This document shows, piece by piece, positions 23,248 through 32,489 of a DNA stretch of 38,534 nucleotides; position 1 is the stretch's first letter; every line of letters starts with the position of its first letter. The DNA is from Streptomyces longispororuber (GTDB taxonomy: Bacteria; Actinomycetota; Actinomycetes; Streptomycetales; Streptomycetaceae). The translations under genes and the position numbers were made by a program. The notes beneath the pieces are model-generated. The model made no database searches and had not been told where the DNA came from. It saw only the letters and a program-made list of their open reading frames with translations. Location of the stretch: assembly GCF_014656095.1 (NCBI RefSeq), contig NZ_BNBT01000074.1, forward strand, positions 1-38,534. Direction: 5' to 3'.

Positions 23248-25923
23248 TTAGTGCAGCGCTCGGCGGCGGGCGATCACGAGGGTGCGCCAGCGGTCGCGGA
23301 CGGTGTCAGCGCCGTCGATCCACCGGGCAGCCGACGGCGCGGTGAGGGGCAGGCCGCCCATGAAGTGGGCGATGTCGGTGTAGTAGGCGTAGTCGCCGCC
23401 GCGGGCCAGTTCGCGCAGCCGGTGGATGACGGTGCGCACCTTGTCCTGTTCGCCCTTGACGGCGTGGTGGAAGGCCAGGGTGAGCTCGAGGACGGCTTCG
23501 GCCGCGGTGATGCCGGTGTCCCGGATCTCGGCGCGCAGCGCTCGGGCGGTTTCGAGGCCGGGCAGGGTGCCCGCGTCGCGGACCAGGGCTGCGATTCTCG
23601 CGGTGAAGTTGGTGGCGCGCAGGTCGAGGCCGGCCAGGAGCTGGTCGGTGAGGTGGAGCTCGTCGTCGGCGGTGTCGGGGTCGGTGAAGGCAAGCACGAG
23701 GGCGCGCTGGGCCTGGCTGGTGGCGCGTTCTCCGGCGACGCCGTGCTGCTCGGCCTGGTCGCGGGCGGCGGCGTAGGCGGCGGCCGCGCGGTCCATGTCG
23801 CCGTGGGGCCACAGGATGTCGCCTTCGACGCGGTGCTGGCGGCCCGCCCAGCCCAGCGTTTGGGCGGTGGCGTAGGCGGTGGGGAAGTCGCCGGCGAGGC
23901 GGGCGAGGTGGACCAGGCCGCGGCGAGCGGCGGGGGCGAGGCGGCCGCCGCCGTCGGCGACGGCCTGCATGCCCTGGCGGGAGGCGGTGGAGTTGCCGAG
24001 GTCGCGGTGGGCCTTGGCGAGGTAGTACACGGCCATCTCGTGCAGGTCGGCGGGCAGCAGTCCGCTGCCGGTGACGGTGGTGAGTCGGGAGGCGGTGACG
24101 GAGCGGTGCTCATGCTGGCGGCGCGCGAGCGCGGCGAGGAGCTCGACCAGGGCGTCGGCCGCCGTCTCCAGCGTGCTGGTGCCTCCGGTCCGGGCGGGTG
24201 GGGCGATCGGCTCCCACACTGAGTCGCTGACGTACGCCCAGGCGGCGTCGGCGAGCCAGCCGAGGTCGAGCCGGAAGTCGCGGGCGAGCGGGAGACCCTG
24301 GCGCAGGCAGCCGACCAGCAGCATCCGGTCCCGTCCGCTGTGCGCACTCCATTGAGTGCCGAGGGCGGCCAGAGCCCGCTCGGCGGCCCGCTCCCAGTCC
24401 CGCGCCGACCAGCGGTCGTCGGTGGCGTCGTCGGCGCTGCGGATGGTGGAGCGGACCAGGCCGTGCAGGTGGTAGGGCCACACCCCGAAGGGGTTCTCGC
24501 GGACGAACGGCCGCTCGATCAGCCGCATCGCCGGAGCTTCGTGCCCCAGGCCAGCGGCCGCGGTGGCGAGGGTGAGGTCGAAGGCGTCCAGGAGGCTGAT
24601 GGAGCGCAGGACGTGGCGTTCGTCGGGGGTGAGATCGGAGAGGGTGCGGGCGATCAGGGCGCCGAAGTCGTGGTCGAAGTCGGCCGGGACCGGCTCGCGG
24701 GTGCGGCGGATCTCCAGGAACCGGAGTACCGACAGGTCGAGGTAGAGGGGCAGGCCGTGGGAGCGGTCGGTGATGGTCTGCCGGATGCGGGCGGGGATGA
24801 GGGGCTGGCCGTCGCGGGAGAGGCGGCGCGCGAGGTAGTCGTCGCAGTCCTCCGGCGAGAAGTCGCCGATCAGCACCTGCCGCCCGCGGCCTCCTGGCGG
24901 CGTTGCGGGCGTGCGCGCTGCGGGGATGACGGCGCCGGCCAGGCCGGGCCAGGCGGTGGGTCCGGTGTAGTCGAGCTGTCCCTGCAGGGCGGGGTCGGCC
25001 CACTGCAGGCGGGAGCGGCCGGTGACGATGAAGTAGGCGTTGGGCATCAGCCACACCACCCGCTGGATGAGGCGCTCCAGGTCGCGGTGGGTGCGGTCGC
25101 CGACGTCCTCGAAGGTGTCCAGCAAGATCACCGGCGTGACGCGCTTGCCGGCCGGGAGCTGGGCGAGCTCCCAGGCGAGCAGGTGCGGGTAGAAGCTGAG
25201 CGCGTCCAGGTCGGGTTCGGCTTCCAGCAGGTCGGCCAGCCGGGCGCAGCCGGCCAGTGCCCGTACGGTCTGTCTGCGCTCGCGCAGGGCGCGGGCCAGC
25301 GAGCCGGTCACCTGTGCGGCGGCGGCCCCGAGGGTGCCGGGCAGCAGGAGGGCCTGGGCGACGTCGGCCATGGCGGACTGCATCTGCTGGGGCAGCGTCT
25401 GGCCGAACCGTCCGGCCAGGCCGCCGCGGCGCAGGTACTCCTCCAGGCTCTCGCCGGGGTGCTGGTGCTCCCAGTACCGGCGCAGCGCCACGTCGAAGGC
25501 CGGCAGCGGGCGGCCGAGCATGCTGAGAGCGGCCCGGATCGTCAGCACGAGCTGCTCGAAGTCGGTTCCGGCTGAGCGGGCCAGGTCGATGCGTACGGGC
25601 AGGATCCGCTTGTCGGCCCAGGCGGGTTCGCCCCACTGCACGGGCCGGTCGGCGCTGGCCAGTGCGGCCTCCAGCTTGCGGGACAGCGTCGTCTTGCCGA
25701 TGCCGCCGACCCCGTGGAACACCATGATGTTGTCGCGCGGGGCCTCGAGGTCCTCCACGTCGAAGCCGGGGCCAGCCGTGTGCCGCAGGTGCTCGCCGAG
25801 CGCGGCCGCGACCAGCTCCCATTGCATCTGGCGGTTGGTGAACGCCTCGACGCACTGCACGCCGCGGTCGTTCGTGCTGAACAGCGCCCGCAGATCCCGG
25901 CCTGCCACGCCCCACCCCCGCAT
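23248..25923 (-). CDS. STAND-type ATPase with C-terminal TPR-like region
   Basis: 891 residues; ATG 25923 follows a near-perfect GAGGTGATC ribosome site. P-loop GVGGIGKTT at 71-79, Walker B VILLDTFED at about 265-273, a sensor-like VTGRSRLQW at about 300, then LPLYLDLSV and HGLVRSTIR (winged-helix/AP-ATPase-like region), then a TPR-like array from about 560 (AADALVELLAALARRQHEHR, GLVHLARLAGDFPTA, RDQAEQHGVAGERATSQAQR). STAND proteins oligomerise on ligand binding, and several bacterial members act in antiphage defence or regulation; no effector domain is identifiable here. Two decayed relatives occur in the window (8483-8762, 17250-17845). Confidence 0.85.
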   Translation of the reverse strand: MRGWGVAGRDLRALFSTNDRGVQCVEAFTNRQMQWELVAAALGEHLRHTAGPGFDVEDLEAPRDNIMVFHGVGGIGKTTLSRKLEAALASADRPVQWGEPAWADKRILPVRIDLARSAGTDFEQLVLTIRAALSMLGRPLPAFDVALRRYWEHQHPGESLEEYLRRGGLAGRFGQTLPQQMQSAMADVAQALLLPGTLGAAAAQVTGSLARALRERRQTVRALAGCARLADLLEAEPDLDALSFYPHLLAWELAQLPAGKRVTPVILLDTFEDVGDRTHRDLERLIQRVVWLMPNAYFIVTGRSRLQWADPALQGQLDYTGPTAWPGLAGAVIPAARTPATPPGGRGRQVLIGDFSPEDCDDYLARRLSRDGQPLIPARIRQTITDRSHGLPLYLDLSVLRFLEIRRTREPVPADFDHDFGALIARTLSDLTPDERHVLRSISLLDAFDLTLATAAAGLGHEAPAMRLIERPFVRENPFGVWPYHLHGLVRSTIRSADDATDDRWSARDWERAAERALAALGTQWSAHSGRDRMLLVGCLRQGLPLARDFRLDLGWLADAAWAYVSDSVWEPIAPPARTGGTSTLETAADALVELLAALARRQHEHRSVTASRLTTVTGSGLLPADLHEMAVYYLAKAHRDLGNSTASRQGMQAVADGGGRLAPAARRGLVHLARLAGDFPTAYATAQTLGWAGRQHRVEGDILWPHGDMDRAAAAYAAARDQAEQHGVAGERATSQAQRALVLAFTDPDTADDELHLTDQLLAGLDLRATNFTARIAALVRDAGTLPGLETARALRAEIRDTGITAAEAVLELTLAFHHAVKGEQDKVRTVIHRLRELARGGDYAYYTDIAHFMGGLPLTAPSAARWIDGADTVRDRWRTLVIARRRALH

Positions 25924-26105
25924 CGATGATCACCTCGGGCCAACCTATGCCGCCGCGCGGCCCCTTGGGGAAGGATCCCCCGGACGCAGGCAGGGCGCGA
26001 AGGCATTGCGTACGCGGACACGGCGCGTCGCGGCACTGTGCCACCGGAATTCGGCCAGGGAGACAATGACCGTTTCCCTACAAGATCAACACGGAGGTGG
26101 TGACC

Positions 26106-26375
26106 ATGTCCGACAGCCCCGACTTCTCCGGCCTGGACGGCGGAGAGGAACAGGCAGCCGAGGAGGCCATCCAGGAGGTGGTGAACTGGTACAACGCCCA
26201 GCTCATCACCGAGCGCCGCGCGCCGGTGCCCGACGAGAAACGGATCGCGCAGCTGAAGGAGGGCCGACAGGCCGTGCTGGCCGACCAGGCACAGCTGGCG
26301 ACCGCCGACCCGGAAGAGGCCGGGCAGATCGCCGCCGTCTACGCCGCACGGCTGAAGGAGCTCAAGAAGTCGTAG
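26106..26375 (+). CDS. Small acidic helical protein, 89 residues
   Basis: ATG 26106 after GGAGGT. SDSPDFSGLDGGEEQAAEEA opens an acidic, fully helical protein with a second half rich in Ala/Glu/Lys (QLKEGRQAVLADQAQL, AAVYAARLKELKKS). Its last 37 bases overlap the 3' end of the zeta-toxin-like gene on the opposite strand, so the two transcripts converge. It could be an unrelated small protein or, speculatively, a partner of the kinase; it does not look like the epsilon antitoxin I know. Confidence 0.6.
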   Translation: MSDSPDFSGLDGGEEQAAEEAIQEVVNWYNAQLITERRAPVPDEKRIAQLKEGRQAVLADQAQLATADPEEAGQIAAVYAARLKELKKS

Positions 26376-28153
26376 CGCGCGGCCGTGCCCGGTACGGGCA
26401 GCGGCCAGGAGGGCGGGTGCGGTCGGCCGAGGCGAGCCGGCTGCACCCGCGCGGGCATCAACGGCCGGGCGAGCGCGGCGATGTCGTCCAGCTCCTCCCT
26501 GTGCCGGGGGAGCGCCCGGCGCAGGCCTTGGTGGAGGCCGAGGAAGGCCGCGGCCTCCTGCTCGGTGTAGGGCCGGGAGCGTTCCGCGGCGAGCGCCCAT
26601 GACGCCCGCCCTGCGCCGTCGGCTTCGTGGCGCAGCAGGGCCTGGCCGTCGCGGCGGATCACCGTGATGGCCGCGATCTGCGGGTGCCGCTCGGCGAGGG
26701 CGACGAGGTCGGTGAGCGCGCGGAAACAGGTGGTGTGGCCCGCGCGGCTGGTGAAGCGGCCGGTGCCGCCGCGCTGCAGGGCGCGGGCGTAGCGCAGCGC
26801 GGTGGCAAGCCGGCTGTCGGCTTCGCGTACGGCCAGCACGACGAGCTCGACCGGGTAGCCGCTGGCCGCGAACGGCACCGCGCTGTCAAGGAACTCCGCC
26901 ACGCTGCCGGGGGCCGCCTCGATGAGAACATCGCCGCGCCGCTCACGGACGTACTGCTCAGCCTGGGTGAACCAGGCGCGGTAGTCGGCGCGGATCGCCG
27001 CCCCGGCACCGCGGGGATCGTCGCGCAGCAGCTGGAAGTAGTCGGGGTGCTGGGCCTTGAAGTCGTCGCCGACCAGCCGGGTCGTGCCAGCCCGCATCGC
27101 CCGGCGCACCATCCGGGCCGCCAGCAGCTTGCCCGCGCCGGGCTGGCCGAGCACGTAGATGGCGCGCGGGTCGTCCCGGGGGACGATGCCGTTCAGGTAG
27201 GAGGGCGCGATCAACTCGTCGAAGATCCAGCGGTGCTCCTGGGCCGAGAGCCGGTGGTAGTCCACGCCCGGTGCCCGCCGTCGCGGCTGGGCGATGCGCC
27301 GTACGGGCTCGGCGAGGGCTGCGGCCCGCTCGGCATCCCGCTGGACGGCCAGGCGCCGGTCCTCGCACTGCACGTCGCGGTGCAGCCGCCGGTCAGCACG
27401 GGCGAGGTCCCGGCGGAAGACAGCCGTCTCCCGCGCGCTCCAGGGCCGAAACCGCTCGTGCGTCACCGCCTTCTCGGCCGCCGGGCGACGCCGCCAGCAT
27501 CCGTCCGTGAGCTCGTTGTCGTACAGCACGGTGCCGTCGCGTCGCACGACGGTGATGCGGTCGGCCAGCTGCTCGGCTTCGATGACCGCCAGCGTCGTGA
27601 GCATCTGTCGGGCACAGGTGTCGTGGTTCTCCCACGACACGTACCGCGGATCGGACAGGAAACGGTCCAGAATGCCGAGCTGGCTCCAGGCCTCCGCCGT
27701 CGCCACCGCCACGATCTCGATCCGGTGACCTGCCCGCCGGTAGGCGCGCGACGACGTCCGGAACTCCTCAGGGTCGGCCAGAGCGGACTCGACCACGGCA
27801 TCGACCCCGTGCGCGCGCACCAGGTCCTCCACCTCGCCCTGCCAGCGGCGCGTGTCCGCACGCACCCCCACGCCAGTAGCGCGGACGTCGGCGGCCAGGA
27901 GCTCGGCGTAGCGGGGGTGCACCGGCTTGTAGAGGTCGCTGCAGATCCGTACCGCGCCGCCCCGCCGGGCCAGCGCTGCCTGCACGAGGTCGGCGATCTG
28001 AGTCTTGCCCGCGCCGGGCTGGCCGGCCACCACAACGACGACGGGATGAGGCTGCGCGACAGCATCCCCCGTGACTGCCGGAACGATCACCTGCTCCAGC
28101 ACCCGGCGGCTCTCCGCCTCGGGCAACGCACCCAGGACGCTGCTCTCCCCCAT
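26339..28153 (-). CDS. Tandem zeta-toxin-like kinase
   Basis: 604 residues from ATG 28153 after GGAGGG. Two zeta-type P-loop kinase domains: the first has GQPGAGKT (44-51) with ICSDLYKPVHPRY and VVESALADPEEF; the second has GQPGAGKL (336-343) with VGDDFKAQHPDYFQLL and VLIEAAPGS. Zeta toxins phosphorylate UDP-N-acetylglucosamine, and the Asp after the P-loop is catalytic; both domains keep a candidate Asp. The second P-loop has Leu for the usual Thr/Ser, which may weaken Mg-ATP binding. The gene is divergent from tap, with 134 bases between the starts holding the 11-bp repeats. No epsilon-like antitoxin is adjacent. Confidence 0.8.
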   Translation of the reverse strand: MGESSVLGALPEAESRRVLEQVIVPAVTGDAVAQPHPVVVVVAGQPGAGKTQIADLVQAALARRGGAVRICSDLYKPVHPRYAELLAADVRATGVGVRADTRRWQGEVEDLVRAHGVDAVVESALADPEEFRTSSRAYRRAGHRIEIVAVATAEAWSQLGILDRFLSDPRYVSWENHDTCARQMLTTLAVIEAEQLADRITVVRRDGTVLYDNELTDGCWRRRPAAEKAVTHERFRPWSARETAVFRRDLARADRRLHRDVQCEDRRLAVQRDAERAAALAEPVRRIAQPRRRAPGVDYHRLSAQEHRWIFDELIAPSYLNGIVPRDDPRAIYVLGQPGAGKLLAARMVRRAMRAGTTRLVGDDFKAQHPDYFQLLRDDPRGAGAAIRADYRAWFTQAEQYVRERRGDVLIEAAPGSVAEFLDSAVPFAASGYPVELVVLAVREADSRLATALRYARALQRGGTGRFTSRAGHTTCFRALTDLVALAERHPQIAAITVIRRDGQALLRHEADGAGRASWALAAERSRPYTEQEAAAFLGLHQGLRRALPRHREELDDIAALARPLMPARVQPARLGRPHPPSWPLPVPGTAARYDFLSSFSRAA

Positions 28154-28203
28154 CTGCCCTCCAGGCGCCGACCGTTCGCAGTCCAAGGCCAACATAGCAG
28201 GCC

Positions 28204-28253
28204 CGTACGCCATTCGTACGGTATACGTACGCAGAACGTACGGGATATGTACG
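28204..28253. repeat. Five CGTACG-type boxes at exact 11-bp period
   Basis: CGTACG at 28204, 28215, 28226 and 28237 and TGTACG at 28248 are separated by five variable bases each (CCATT, GTATA, CAGAA, GGATA). The hexamers recur once per helical turn, on the same face of DNA. They lie between the divergent zeta-like gene and tap, 35 bases before the tap start codon. They could be an operator for Tap's own HTH domain, or iterons of a replication or partition site. Confidence 0.85.
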
Positions 28254-28287
28254 CCTCGTGGGGTAAGGTACCGACAGGAGGTGTTCC

Positions 28288-30546
28288 ATGTCCGAGTCCG
28301 AGTTGTTCGACGCGGTCGACGCGCTGCTCGCGTCCCGCGCCAAGCTGCCGCCGCCAGCGGAGCGCAAGCGGCTGCGGGCCGCGCACGGCCTGACGATCGA
28401 CGAAGTGGCCACCGCGCTGAAGGTGCGCCGGGCCACGGTGTCCGGCTGGGAGTCCGGCAAGACCGAGCCCCGCCCTCCGGAGCGTGACGCCTACGCGCGG
28501 CTGCTGGACAAGCTCGCGGAGCTCTACCCTGCCGACGCCACCGCCGCGCCGGTTCAGGACGCCGCAGTGCCGGCCACGTTCACCGCCACTTCCGCCCCGG
28601 CGGAAGCGCAGACTCTGTCCACAGGCCAGGCGCCCGACGCTGCGGACATGACTGCACCTGAGGACACTCAGGCCCCTGCCACCGCTCCGGTTGCCGCTGC
28701 TCCGGCAGCCGCGCCCCGTCCGGCGCGCACCACCAGGACGTCGTCGACGTCGCGCCGGTCAGGTGCGAAGAAGGCGGCCCCGGCCGGTACCCCGGCGGGC
28801 GGTACCGACCCGCGGTTCGAGAACGGGCCGCTGGCGGTCGTCGACATCGAGGACGGGAAGGTGCTGGCGTACTGCACCGGCGGCCTGGTCCTGGACGTGC
28901 CCGCCAAGAGCCTCCCGGCCCTGGTCGACTGGACGCTGCGCGAGGCGAAGCTCGGTCAGCCGAAGCTGTCCGGGCCGGGCAAGGACGCCGACCCGCTGCT
29001 CGTGCTCACCGAGGCCGCGCTGGAGCGCTACGGTCTGCCCACCACGCTCACTGAGGAGGAGCGCCTCGCTGGCCGTCTGCCGGAGGGCCACAAGGTCATC
29101 AAGCAGCTCGCGCGCGCAGAGTGGAAGCTGACCAAGCGCGGCTTCGGCCCGTGGGCGCGTATCTACCGCCCCGCCACCGGTTCGGAGCGGGCCTGCGTCC
29201 AGCTCTGCATCCCCTCCTGGAACGCACTGGATGCCCGGCACTGGGGCGAGGCCGGGCAGCTCCCGCCGGCCGAGCTCGCCCGCGTCCTGGGCGTCTACGC
29301 GTCCCGGGTGATGACGCCGCGCGGCTCCACAGCCGTGACCGGCCTGGAGCTGATGACCACGCTGCACCCGCCGACCCGGGCCTCCGAGCCGGACGCGACG
29401 GGGAAGCGGCACTCCGAGCACAACCCCGGCTCGCTGGGCAAGGACGCCATCGACCCGATGAACTGGCCGCCGTGCGAGGTCCCCGACGGCCACCCGGTCC
29501 TCAAGGACCTGCCCCGCTTCCACGTCCGCGGCCCCGGCGAGAAGCTGTTCGAGGAGGCGTACGACTGGGCGCGGCCGATGACCGATGCCGAGTGCACCCT
29601 GCGCCACCTCGTCGGCATCGACGTCAACATGGCCTTCGCCGCCGGTGCCAACGGCCTGAGCGTCGGCCTGGGGGAAGCGACGCACGTCACGAACCCGGTG
29701 TTCGACCCGAAGCTGCCCGGCTCGTGGCTGGTGGACCTGTCCCACGTCGACCTGTCGAAGGTGAAGGTGGGCAAGGACAAGTGGGTGGAGCTGGACGGTT
29801 CGCTGCTGCCCTCGCCGTTCACGCCGAAGGGTGAACATCCCGAGGGGCCGGCCTGGTACGCGACACCCACCGTGGCGTACGCGGCGGAGCTCGGCTACGA
29901 GGTGCGCCCGCTCGAGGCGTGGGTCCGCTACGACAACGGCCGCTACCTGGACGGCTGGTACAACCGGCTCCGTGACGCCTACCTCGCCACGATGGCCGAC
30001 CTCGGCGTCGACGCCGACCTCGCCCCGGCCGACTTCCTCACGGCGATGGACGGCTACAAGGACCGCGACCCGCACCTGGCGATCGTCGTCTCAGCGATCA
30101 AGGCCACGGTCAAGGGCGGCCTGGGCAAGCTCCGCGAGCGCCCGCGCGGCGAGGGCTGGCGTCCGGGCGAGCCGTGGCGGGCCCTGTCCCGCCCGACGTG
30201 GCGGCCGGACATCCGCGCGGCGGTCATCTCCCGCACCCGCATCAACCTCCACAGGAAGCTCGTCAAGCACGCGGCGTTCACCGGGCAGTATCCGGTGGCG
30301 ATCCTGTCGGACTGCGTCGTCTACGCCGCCGACGGCACGTCGCCGCTGGACTTCCTGCCCTACCGGGAGGGCAAGCCGCTGCCCGGCGGCTTCAAGCTCG
30401 GCATCAACCCCGGCCTGGTCAAGCACGAGGGCACCCAGAGCGTCCTGTGGGGCGAGGAGGTCCGCGAGCGGTTCAACGCCCCGGAGCTCAACCTCGCCCG
30501 GTACATCAAGGACGGCACCGTCACCGACGTCGACAACGGAGAGTAG
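28288..30546 (+). CDS. tap: Telomere-associated protein Tap
   Basis: 752 residues; ATG 28288 after a consensus AGGAGGTG. The N-terminal XRE-type HTH (about 25-62) reads LRAAHGLTIDEVATALKVRR with ATVSGWESGKTEP. A Pro/Ala/Thr linker (about 85-165) and a large conserved domain follow (PLAVVDIEDGKVLAYCTGG, GIDVNMAFAAGANGLSVGLG, AVISRTRINLHRKLVKHAAF). Length, architecture and the tpg gene directly downstream fit Tap of Streptomyces linear replicons, which binds telomeric 3' overhangs and Tpg to start end patching after replication. The D-V-N-M-A-F motif recalls DNA polymerase-like palm motifs, but polymerase activity is not claimed. Confidence 0.92.
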   Translation: MSESELFDAVDALLASRAKLPPPAERKRLRAAHGLTIDEVATALKVRRATVSGWESGKTEPRPPERDAYARLLDKLAELYPADATAAPVQDAAVPATFTATSAPAEAQTLSTGQAPDAADMTAPEDTQAPATAPVAAAPAAAPRPARTTRTSSTSRRSGAKKAAPAGTPAGGTDPRFENGPLAVVDIEDGKVLAYCTGGLVLDVPAKSLPALVDWTLREAKLGQPKLSGPGKDADPLLVLTEAALERYGLPTTLTEEERLAGRLPEGHKVIKQLARAEWKLTKRGFGPWARIYRPATGSERACVQLCIPSWNALDARHWGEAGQLPPAELARVLGVYASRVMTPRGSTAVTGLELMTTLHPPTRASEPDATGKRHSEHNPGSLGKDAIDPMNWPPCEVPDGHPVLKDLPRFHVRGPGEKLFEEAYDWARPMTDAECTLRHLVGIDVNMAFAAGANGLSVGLGEATHVTNPVFDPKLPGSWLVDLSHVDLSKVKVGKDKWVELDGSLLPSPFTPKGEHPEGPAWYATPTVAYAAELGYEVRPLEAWVRYDNGRYLDGWYNRLRDAYLATMADLGVDADLAPADFLTAMDGYKDRDPHLAIVVSAIKATVKGGLGKLRERPRGEGWRPGEPWRALSRPTWRPDIRAAVISRTRINLHRKLVKHAAFTGQYPVAILSDCVVYAADGTSPLDFLPYREGKPLPGGFKLGINPGLVKHEGTQSVLWGEEVRERFNAPELNLARYIKDGTVTDVDNGE

Positions 30547-30555
30547 GAGCAGGCG

Positions 30556-31113
30556 ATGAGCGTGTTCGGGGACGGCCTGGAGGCCGCGGTGCAGAAGGCG
30601 TTCACCCGCCCGGCGCCCAAGAGCGCGCCCGCGCAGATGCGGTACCTGGTCAAGCAACTCAAGGGCACCAAGGCGGTCGCCCAGATGCTGCGCATCTCCC
30701 AGCGCACCGTCGAGCGGTACGTGAAGAACCAGATCAAAAAGCCCCGGCCCGAGCTCGCCGCGCGCCTGGAGCGCGAGGTGAAGAAGCGCTGGCAGCCGCA
30801 GATCCGGGCCAAGGCCAAGGCCAAGGCGGCCAGCACAGGCGGCATCGTCATCGACACCCGCGCCCGCATGGGCTACACCGCACCGATCGGGTCGACGGAT
30901 CAGGACCGCATCCGGCACCTGACCGTCGCCCTGCCCCCGCAGTACGCGGCCCGCCTCTTCGACGCCCAGGAGGCCGGCGCCACCGACACCCAGCTCCAGC
31001 AGATCGCAGCCGAAGCGCTCAAGGAGGTCTACTTCCAGGACGGCGGCCACCGCGCCGGCTCCCTCGAGGAGGTCCGCTTCACGGACATCGAACACCTCGG
31101 GTTCGAGCTCTAG
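30556..31113 (+). CDS. tpg: Terminal protein Tpg
   Basis: 185 residues, the usual Tpg length, 9 bases after tap, with GGAG ahead of ATG 30556. HTH at about 36-56 (TKAVAQMLRISQRTVERYV), then a basic region (REVKKRWQPQIRAKAKAKAA), the conserved GGIVIDTRARMGYTAPIGST segment, and HLTVALPPQYAARLFDAQEA. Tpg is covalently bound to the 5' ends of Streptomyces linear chromosomes and plasmids and primes telomere patching; as I recall the priming residue is Thr114, and residue 114 here is Thr (in PIGSTDQD). The operon ends at a 14-bp hairpin. Confidence 0.94.
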   Translation: MSVFGDGLEAAVQKAFTRPAPKSAPAQMRYLVKQLKGTKAVAQMLRISQRTVERYVKNQIKKPRPELAARLEREVKKRWQPQIRAKAKAKAASTGGIVIDTRARMGYTAPIGSTDQDRIRHLTVALPPQYAARLFDAQEAGATDTQLQQIAAEALKEVYFQDGGHRAGSLEEVRFTDIEHLGFEL

Positions 31114-31135
31114 CAGCCGTAGCCCGAACAGCCCG

Positions 31136-31166
31136 CGAGCCCCGGACCGACACGGTCCGGGGCTCG
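31136..31166 (+). terminator. Terminator of the tap-tpg operon
   Basis: CGAGCCCCGGACCG (31136-31149) pairs perfectly with CGGTCCGGGGCTCG (31153-31166) around an ACA loop, 23 bases after the tpg stop. Confidence 0.85.
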
Positions 31167-31235
31167 CTCGCGTATCTGCGGGGGGGGGATGGTGATGCAC
31201 GCGATGCCGTGTTCAACGACGTCGCCGGGTGCCGG

Positions 31236-32489
31236 TCACTCCGCGCCCGCGGCCGGGCCGGGCAGAGGCTGGCCTTCCCGTGCGGTGAGGACCGCGTCGA
31301 CGAAGGCCCGCATGAGTGCAGCCATCTCGGACGCTGTCACGTCTTTCGTCCACCGGCTGGCGTGCCATCCGCTGCACTGCAGCTCGAACCGGTGCACACC
31401 GTGGGCGTGCTCCACCTCGCGGGCGTAGGGCTCGCGCGGGCAGCGCCCGTGCCGCTCGGTCTGCTCCAGGTGCGCGCGGACGACGGCGGTGTGGAACCGG
31501 CGCGGCAAGGTCCGTTCTTCGAGGCAGCCGCGGCATTCCAGGAGATGCAGCGCCGCGCCTTCGAGACGGAGGAAGAGGTAGGGGAGCCCTGTTCCTTCAC
31601 GGGTGTTGCAGCTGCCGCACAGCGGGCCGCGGACGTAGCCGTGCTCGTGGCAGTGGTCCCACGCCGCAGCCGGGCTCTCCTTGCACAGGCGGCACAGGTA
31701 GTCGTCTGCCCGGGAGCCGCGCCGACGGTGAGCCGCGTAGAGCACGCCCCGCAGATGACCGGTGTACAACTGACTGGACTCCCCGGCACACGGCGGGCAC
31801 AGGGTGACGTACCCCGTGCGAGTGTTCCTCCTCCAGCCGCCCCAGTACGGTCCCCGGGCTCCGCAGCGGCACAGCCGGACCTGGTCGACCAGCTCACCCT
31901 CACGCTGCTCCCAGCGGTCCAGGAAGTCGGCGTAGGCCCGCGGCAGGAGCCAGGTCTCACCGTTCCAGACCAGTAGCTCGAGGGGCCGGGTGCCGGCGAT
32001 GCTCTGCAGGTGTCGGGCCTGGCCGCTGTAGGCGACGAACTCCTCCCACGTCAGGCCCCCGGGCAGCCCGTTGTCACCGATGGCCCTCCAGTCGCCCCAC
32101 TCCTCGTACGGACGGTCTTCCTGGAACAGCTTGAAGCGGGCCCGGTTGACCATCCACGACACCAGCGTGCGCCGCCAGTCGGGCCGGTGCCACTCCTCCG
32201 GGTCACGCTCCGGGATATCACGGTACGCGGGCAGCTGCACATCGACGACGTCGCCGAGGTCCACGTGCAAGTCCGTCAGCACCTGGCCCGCGGCACGGAC
32301 GTCCCGCTCGTCATACATCCAGCGCGCCTTGTGCTTGTAGCAGCGCACCGCTATGTCACCGAAGAAGACGTGGCCGTGCTGCCGCAGGCCGGGCATGTGA
32401 AGAAGCACGTCGGGATCCAGCGGAACCGCAGCGGCGTGCGTCAGGTCCGCGAAGAGGGAGCGCGCTCGCTCCCGGGTGACGAGAGGCAT
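31236..32489 (-). CDS. Endonuclease VII-like (HNH) protein
   Basis: About 417 residues from ATG 32489 (upstream GTG/ATG codons would extend it; no clear ribosome site is seen). The C-terminal third has the recombination endonuclease VII signature CRLCKESPAAAWDHCHEHGY with VRGPLCGSCNTREG: DHCH supplies the His-Me active site and paired CxxC motifs (CRLC, CGSC) the zinc site. Two further CxC/CxxC pairs occur (LCRCGARG, LCPPCAGE). The N-terminal half (RARSLFADLTHAA...KARWMYDERDV) is not recognised. It may cut branched DNA or invading DNA. It sits antisense between tpg and the tpg pseudogene. Confidence 0.75.
   Translation of the reverse strand: MPLVTRERARSLFADLTHAAAVPLDPDVLLHMPGLRQHGHVFFGDIAVRCYKHKARWMYDERDVRAAGQVLTDLHVDLGDVVDVQLPAYRDIPERDPEEWHRPDWRRTLVSWMVNRARFKLFQEDRPYEEWGDWRAIGDNGLPGGLTWEEFVAYSGQARHLQSIAGTRPLELLVWNGETWLLPRAYADFLDRWEQREGELVDQVRLCRCGARGPYWGGWRRNTRTGYVTLCPPCAGESSQLYTGHLRGVLYAAHRRRGSRADDYLCRLCKESPAAAWDHCHEHGYVRGPLCGSCNTREGTGLPYLFLRLEGAALHLLECRGCLEERTLPRRFHTAVVRAHLEQTERHGRCPREPYAREVEHAHGVHRFELQCSGWHASRWTKDVTASEMAALMRAFVDAVLTAREGQPLPGPAAGAE

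Noticed and set aside
31180..31190. G-run after the tpg terminator
   Set aside because: A homopolymer run in GC-rich DNA; no link to a function seen, and it may be prone to length errors.
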